Source: Xenorhabdus poinarii G6 | GTDB lineage: Bacteria; Pseudomonadota; Gammaproteobacteria; Enterobacterales; Enterobacteriaceae | Length of the DNA stretch: 64,000 bases | Direction: 5' to 3' | Assembly: GCF_000968175.1 (NCBI RefSeq) | Contig: NZ_FO704551.1 | Span: forward strand, 372,001-436,000 | In this document: positions 61,218 through 64,000 of the stretch, piece after piece | Layout of the letters: each line of letters opens with the position of its first letter | Numbering within the stretch: position 1 is the stretch's first letter | The notes under the pieces: generated by a model | What the model saw: only the letters and a program-made list of their open reading frames with translations | Told to the model about the DNA's origin: nothing | Database searches by the model: none | Translations under genes and position numbers: made by a program

Positions 61218-61318
61218 CTGTTCAATCAGAATTCAGTCTCGCCAGTGAAAATTCAAGTGTTTGCGAGGGTTACAGCCGCACATACATTTCTTTTGGCAAT
61301 AATATATTAATAATCATT

Positions 61319-62665
61319 ATGGCATATCGTTTATCATCTAAGGATATTTGGGCATTAGGCTTTATGACCTTTGCCTTGTTTGTTGGCGCGGGAAATATTA
61401 TTTTCCCGCCTATGGTTGGCTTACAGGCAGGAGAGAATGTTTGGATCTCAGCCGCCGGTTTTTTGCTAACCGCAGTGGGTTTACCCGTCATCACTGTCAT
61501 TGCTTTAGCAAAAGTGGGTGGGGGAATTGAGGCGCTGAGTTCACCCATTGGAAAAGTAGCCGGTTTGATTTTGGCAACGGTCTGCTATCTGGCGGTCGGC
61601 CCGCTGTTTGCAACACCTAGAACGGCAACCGTTTCTTTTGAAGTGGGGATTGCGCCGTTGACCGGATCGGGCGATTTCCCTCTATTTATCTATAGCGTGG
61701 TCTACTTTTCTCTGGTGATACTGATTTCTATGTATCCGGGGAAATTGCTGGATAGCGTCGGGCATATATTGGCGCCCATCAAAATCCTGGCGCTGGCAAT
61801 TTTAGGTATAGCAGCGGTACTGTGGCCAGCAGGGGACGCTGTTCCGGCGATTGAAACTTATCGGGAAATTCCGTTCTCAAATGGTTTTGTTAATGGCTAT
61901 TTGACAATGGATACATTAGGCGCAATGGTGTTCGGTATTGTGATTGTCAATGCAGCTCGTTCCAGAGGCGTTGAATCTTCTTCCCTGTTGACCCGTTATG
62001 CGATGTGGGCTGGTTTGATTGCAGGTCTTGGCCTGGCGCTGGTGTATCTCTCTTTATTTAAACTGGGGGAAAGCAGTGGTACATTGGTACCTACAGCAGA
62101 AAATGGGGCGGTAATTCTGCATGCTTATGTCCAACATGTTTTTGGAAACTACGGCAGTTTCTTCCTCGCAATACTGATTTTCATTGCCTGTATGGTGACG
62201 GCGGTAGGTTTGACATGTGCCTGTTCAGAATTTTTTAGTCGCTATTTGCCGCTGTCCTATCGTTCCCTGGTACTGATTTTGGGTATCTTCTCCATGCTGG
62301 TTTCGAATCTGGGTTTAAGCCATTTGATTAAGTTTTCAATCCCAGTGCTGACAGCCATTTATCCACCCTGTATTGCTCTGATATTGCTAAGCTTTACCGC
62401 TCGCTGGTGGAATAACTTTACGCGTATTCTGGCACCCGCAATGTCTATCAGCTTGCTGTTCGGGGCTTTAGATGCAGTCAAAGCGTCTGAGTATCTGAAT
62501 CATTTACTGCCTGAGTGGGCGCAGCAACTACCATTAGCCGATCAAGGTCTGGCCTGGTTACTGCCTACTTTACTGGCGATTGCGGTGTGTGCTGTTTATG
62601 ACCGCCTCGTCGGAAAGGTGGGTCTCCCAAAGTATGAGGTGCAGCCGCAGCCTGAGGAAAAATAA
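61319..62665 (+). CDS. brnQ: Branched-chain amino acid transporter BrnQ
   Basis: A sodium-coupled LIV-II carrier for leucine, isoleucine and valine with 12 predicted membrane helices; 448 residues (439 in E. coli). The N-terminal signature [20 protein letters not shown] is exact, followed by GLQAGENVW. The order phoB-phoR-brnQ is the enteric one. A strong terminator follows. The start at 61319 matches family members, although the ribosome site is poor. Confidence 0.96.
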   Translation: MAYRLSSKDIWALGFMTFALFVGAGNIIFPPMVGLQAGENVWISAAGFLLTAVGLPVITVIALAKVGGGIEALSSPIGKVAGLILATVCYLAVGPLFATPRTATVSFEVGIAPLTGSGDFPLFIYSVVYFSLVILISMYPGKLLDSVGHILAPIKILALAILGIAAVLWPAGDAVPAIETYREIPFSNGFVNGYLTMDTLGAMVFGIVIVNAARSRGVESSSLLTRYAMWAGLIAGLGLALVYLSLFKLGESSGTLVPTAENGAVILHAYVQHVFGNYGSFFLAILIFIACMVTAVGLTCACSEFFSRYLPLSYRSLVLILGIFSMLVSNLGLSHLIKFSIPVLTAIYPPCIALILLSFTARWWNNFTRILAPAMSISLLFGALDAVKASEYLNHLLPEWAQQLPLADQGLAWLLPTLLAIAVCAVYDRLVGKVGLPKYEVQPQPEEK

Positions 62666-62704
62666 GCGTTAGGTCCAATATAAGCGTTAGGCTCAATAGA
62701 TGAT

Positions 62705-62735
62705 AAGGGTGAGCGGTTAAAAACGGCTCACCCTT
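62705..62735. terminator. Bidirectional terminator between brnQ and ggt
   Basis: The stem AAGGGTGAGC/GCTCACCCTT has an 11-nt loop and is followed by GTTTATTATTGTTTG. It lies between convergent genes. Confidence 0.8.
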
Positions 62736-62751
62736 GTTTATTATTGTTTGA

Positions 62752-64000
62752 CTAATAACCAATGGCGGCACCGGCAGGTCGTCGTACGTCATTGGCACCG
62801 TAGATATAACCTTCCCGAACAATACCGGATACCGCTGAGTCATTACCTGATGAATTTGGGGTAACGGCGGCAGCTCCCGGTAATCCAAACATAATTAATT
62901 CAGTCGCTCCCCATGGGGTCTGTTCCACCATTTTGTAACCCATTTTTTCCAGTAAATTCAGGGTGTCTTTCGACAGGCCACGCTGCTCATAATAAACTTC
63001 ATCAGGTAACCATTGATGGTGAATACGTGGGCTATTGACGGCTTCTTGTGGTGGCATATTGAAATCGATGATATTCAGGGCACTTTGTAGCGTGATGGAG
63101 ATAATGCGTGAGCCTCCCGGTGAGCCTAAGACCAAAAATATTTTATTATCTTTGGTTACGAGCGTTGGGCTCATTGATGATAGTGGGCGCTTACCAGGTG
63201 CGATTGAATTGGTCGCGCCTTGTACCAACCCATACAGGTTTTTCTCGCCAACTTTGGTTGTAAAATCATCCATTTCATCGTTGAGGAAAAAGCCGGTTCC
63301 GGGTGTAATCACGACTGCACCAAAGCGTCCGTTAATGGTGTAAGTCGTTGATACCGCATTGCCTTCTTTATCCACAACAGAATAATGTGTTGTTTCTGGT
63401 TTTTCATGAGTGCCAATGCCCGGTTGAATGTTCACTGATGGTGTGGCTTTATTGGGCTGTATCGCTTTTCTGATTGAGGCTGCGTAGCTTTTACTCAACA
63501 GCCGATCAAGTGGGTTGTTGATAAATGCAGGATCACCCAGATAGGTGTTTCTATCCATATAAGCGTGGCGCATGGCTTCGGTTAAAGTATGGATATAAGC
63601 CGCGGAGTTAAATCCCATGGATTTAAGATCATAGCCTTCAACGATATTTAATATCTCGCATAATGTAACGCCACCCGAGCTGGGGGGCGGGGAAGAGATA
63701 AATTTGTAGCCACGATAATGACAGATGACAGGCGCGGTTTCAGTAATAGTGTAATTGGCAAAATCGGCGGCGGTAATCATTCCCCCTGCTTTTTTTGAGG
63801 CAGTTTCAACTAATTGGGGAATTTTGCCGTGGTAAAAAGCATCAGGCCCTTGTTTGGCAATCATTTCCAGCGTGTTGGCCAAATCGGTCTGGATAAGTCT
63901 GTCCCCCGGCTGAAATGGTGTACTATCTTTGCGCAGGAAAATACGCGCCGCTTCTGGATCTTGCATAAAACGTTTCACGGTCGTATCCAGAATATCAGTA
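62752..64000 (-). CDS. ggt: Gamma-glutamyltransferase, C-terminal part (5' end outside window)
   Basis: A periplasmic N-terminal-nucleophile hydrolase that cleaves gamma-glutamyl bonds of glutathione. The frame is open to base 64000 and the start lies beyond the window. About 416 residues are seen: the end of the large subunit (SPPPSSGGVTLCEILNIVEG) and the small subunit beginning at the autocleavage Thr in KPETTHYSVVD (about 210 residues into the visible part). FFLNDEMDDF and SSMSPTLVTKD of the substrate site follow. It ends opposite brnQ and shares a terminator with it. Confidence 0.95.
   Translation of the reverse strand, partial: TDILDTTVKRFMQDPEAARIFLRKDSTPFQPGDRLIQTDLANTLEMIAKQGPDAFYHGKIPQLVETASKKAGGMITAADFANYTITETAPVICHYRGYKFISSPPPSSGGVTLCEILNIVEGYDLKSMGFNSAAYIHTLTEAMRHAYMDRNTYLGDPAFINNPLDRLLSKSYAASIRKAIQPNKATPSVNIQPGIGTHEKPETTHYSVVDKEGNAVSTTYTINGRFGAVVITPGTGFFLNDEMDDFTTKVGEKNLYGLVQGATNSIAPGKRPLSSMSPTLVTKDNKIFLVLGSPGGSRIISITLQSALNIIDFNMPPQEAVNSPRIHHQWLPDEVYYEQRGLSKDTLNLLEKMGYKMVEQTPWGATELIMFGLPGAAAVTPNSSGNDSAVSGIVREGYIYGANDVRRPAGAAIGY

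Noticed and set aside
62660..62700. Short direct repeat AAGCGTTAGG(T/C)(C/T)CAATA
   Set aside because: It is two imperfect copies 18 bp apart just after brnQ, most likely a local duplication with no visible role.

Overview
The window reads as a chromosome segment of a gammaproteobacterium of the Enterobacterales. The core genes (valS-holC-pepA, lptFG, tRNA-Leu(CAA), pyrLB, sbcDC, phoBR, brnQ, ggt) look closest to Morganellaceae such as Xenorhabdus or Photorhabdus. The genus is inferred from gene order, moderate A+T content and the heavy load of IS982, IS1, IS1182, IS630 and IS5-type elements; no marker gene settles it.

Layout. 1-4.3 kb: an IS982 transposase, IS982 and IS1 debris, a DUF2867 protein, a MepB protein and an azlCD branched-chain amino acid exporter. 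4.5-13.9 kb: core block valS-holC-pepA (minus), lptF-lptG (plus), ampH (minus) and a leuX-type tRNA-Leu with its own promoter. 14.1-49.5 kb: a composite island inserted at the tRNA. It opens with a P4-type tyrosine integrase broken by one TGA codon. Next come a complete Type III restriction-modification system (mod, res), an IS1, and a lipoprotein gene and Xre repressor gene separated by an IS1182-family insertion into a palindromic operator. These are followed by small unknown genes, an IS630 element, a partly decayed metabolic cluster (MFS pump, dienelactone hydrolase, LysR regulator, SDR, and fragments of a KAS III and a thiolase) and a nest of IS elements. A second, ruined P4-type integrase at 33.6 kb marks the start of a second island segment. 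That segment holds a five-gene operon-like run: the three Shango anti-phage genes (TerB-domain protein, ATPase, DEAD/DEAH helicase), then a 1565-residue helicase-nuclease and a 743-residue unrecognised partner with a possible Argonaute-like MID signature. A broken YgjP-like metallopeptidase, an intact mrr and a caspase-fold-like gene split by one TAA codon close the island. 49.8-64 kb: core again: YdeP-type molybdopterin oxidoreductase, pyrB with leader peptide and attenuator (no pyrI visible next to it), sbcCD, phoBR, brnQ and the 3' part of ggt.

How the genes fit together. The island is a mosaic of defence functions: Type III R-M, Shango plus two tightly linked extra genes, and Mrr. They lie between two tRNA/integrase-type scars and are peppered with insertion sequences. 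The best candidate for something undescribed is the two-gene unit at 39825-46750. It has a 4-bp stop/start overlap internally and starts 10 bp after the last Shango gene. The coexistence of an intact Type III Mod with an intact Mrr is also unusual, because the two are known to antagonise each other.
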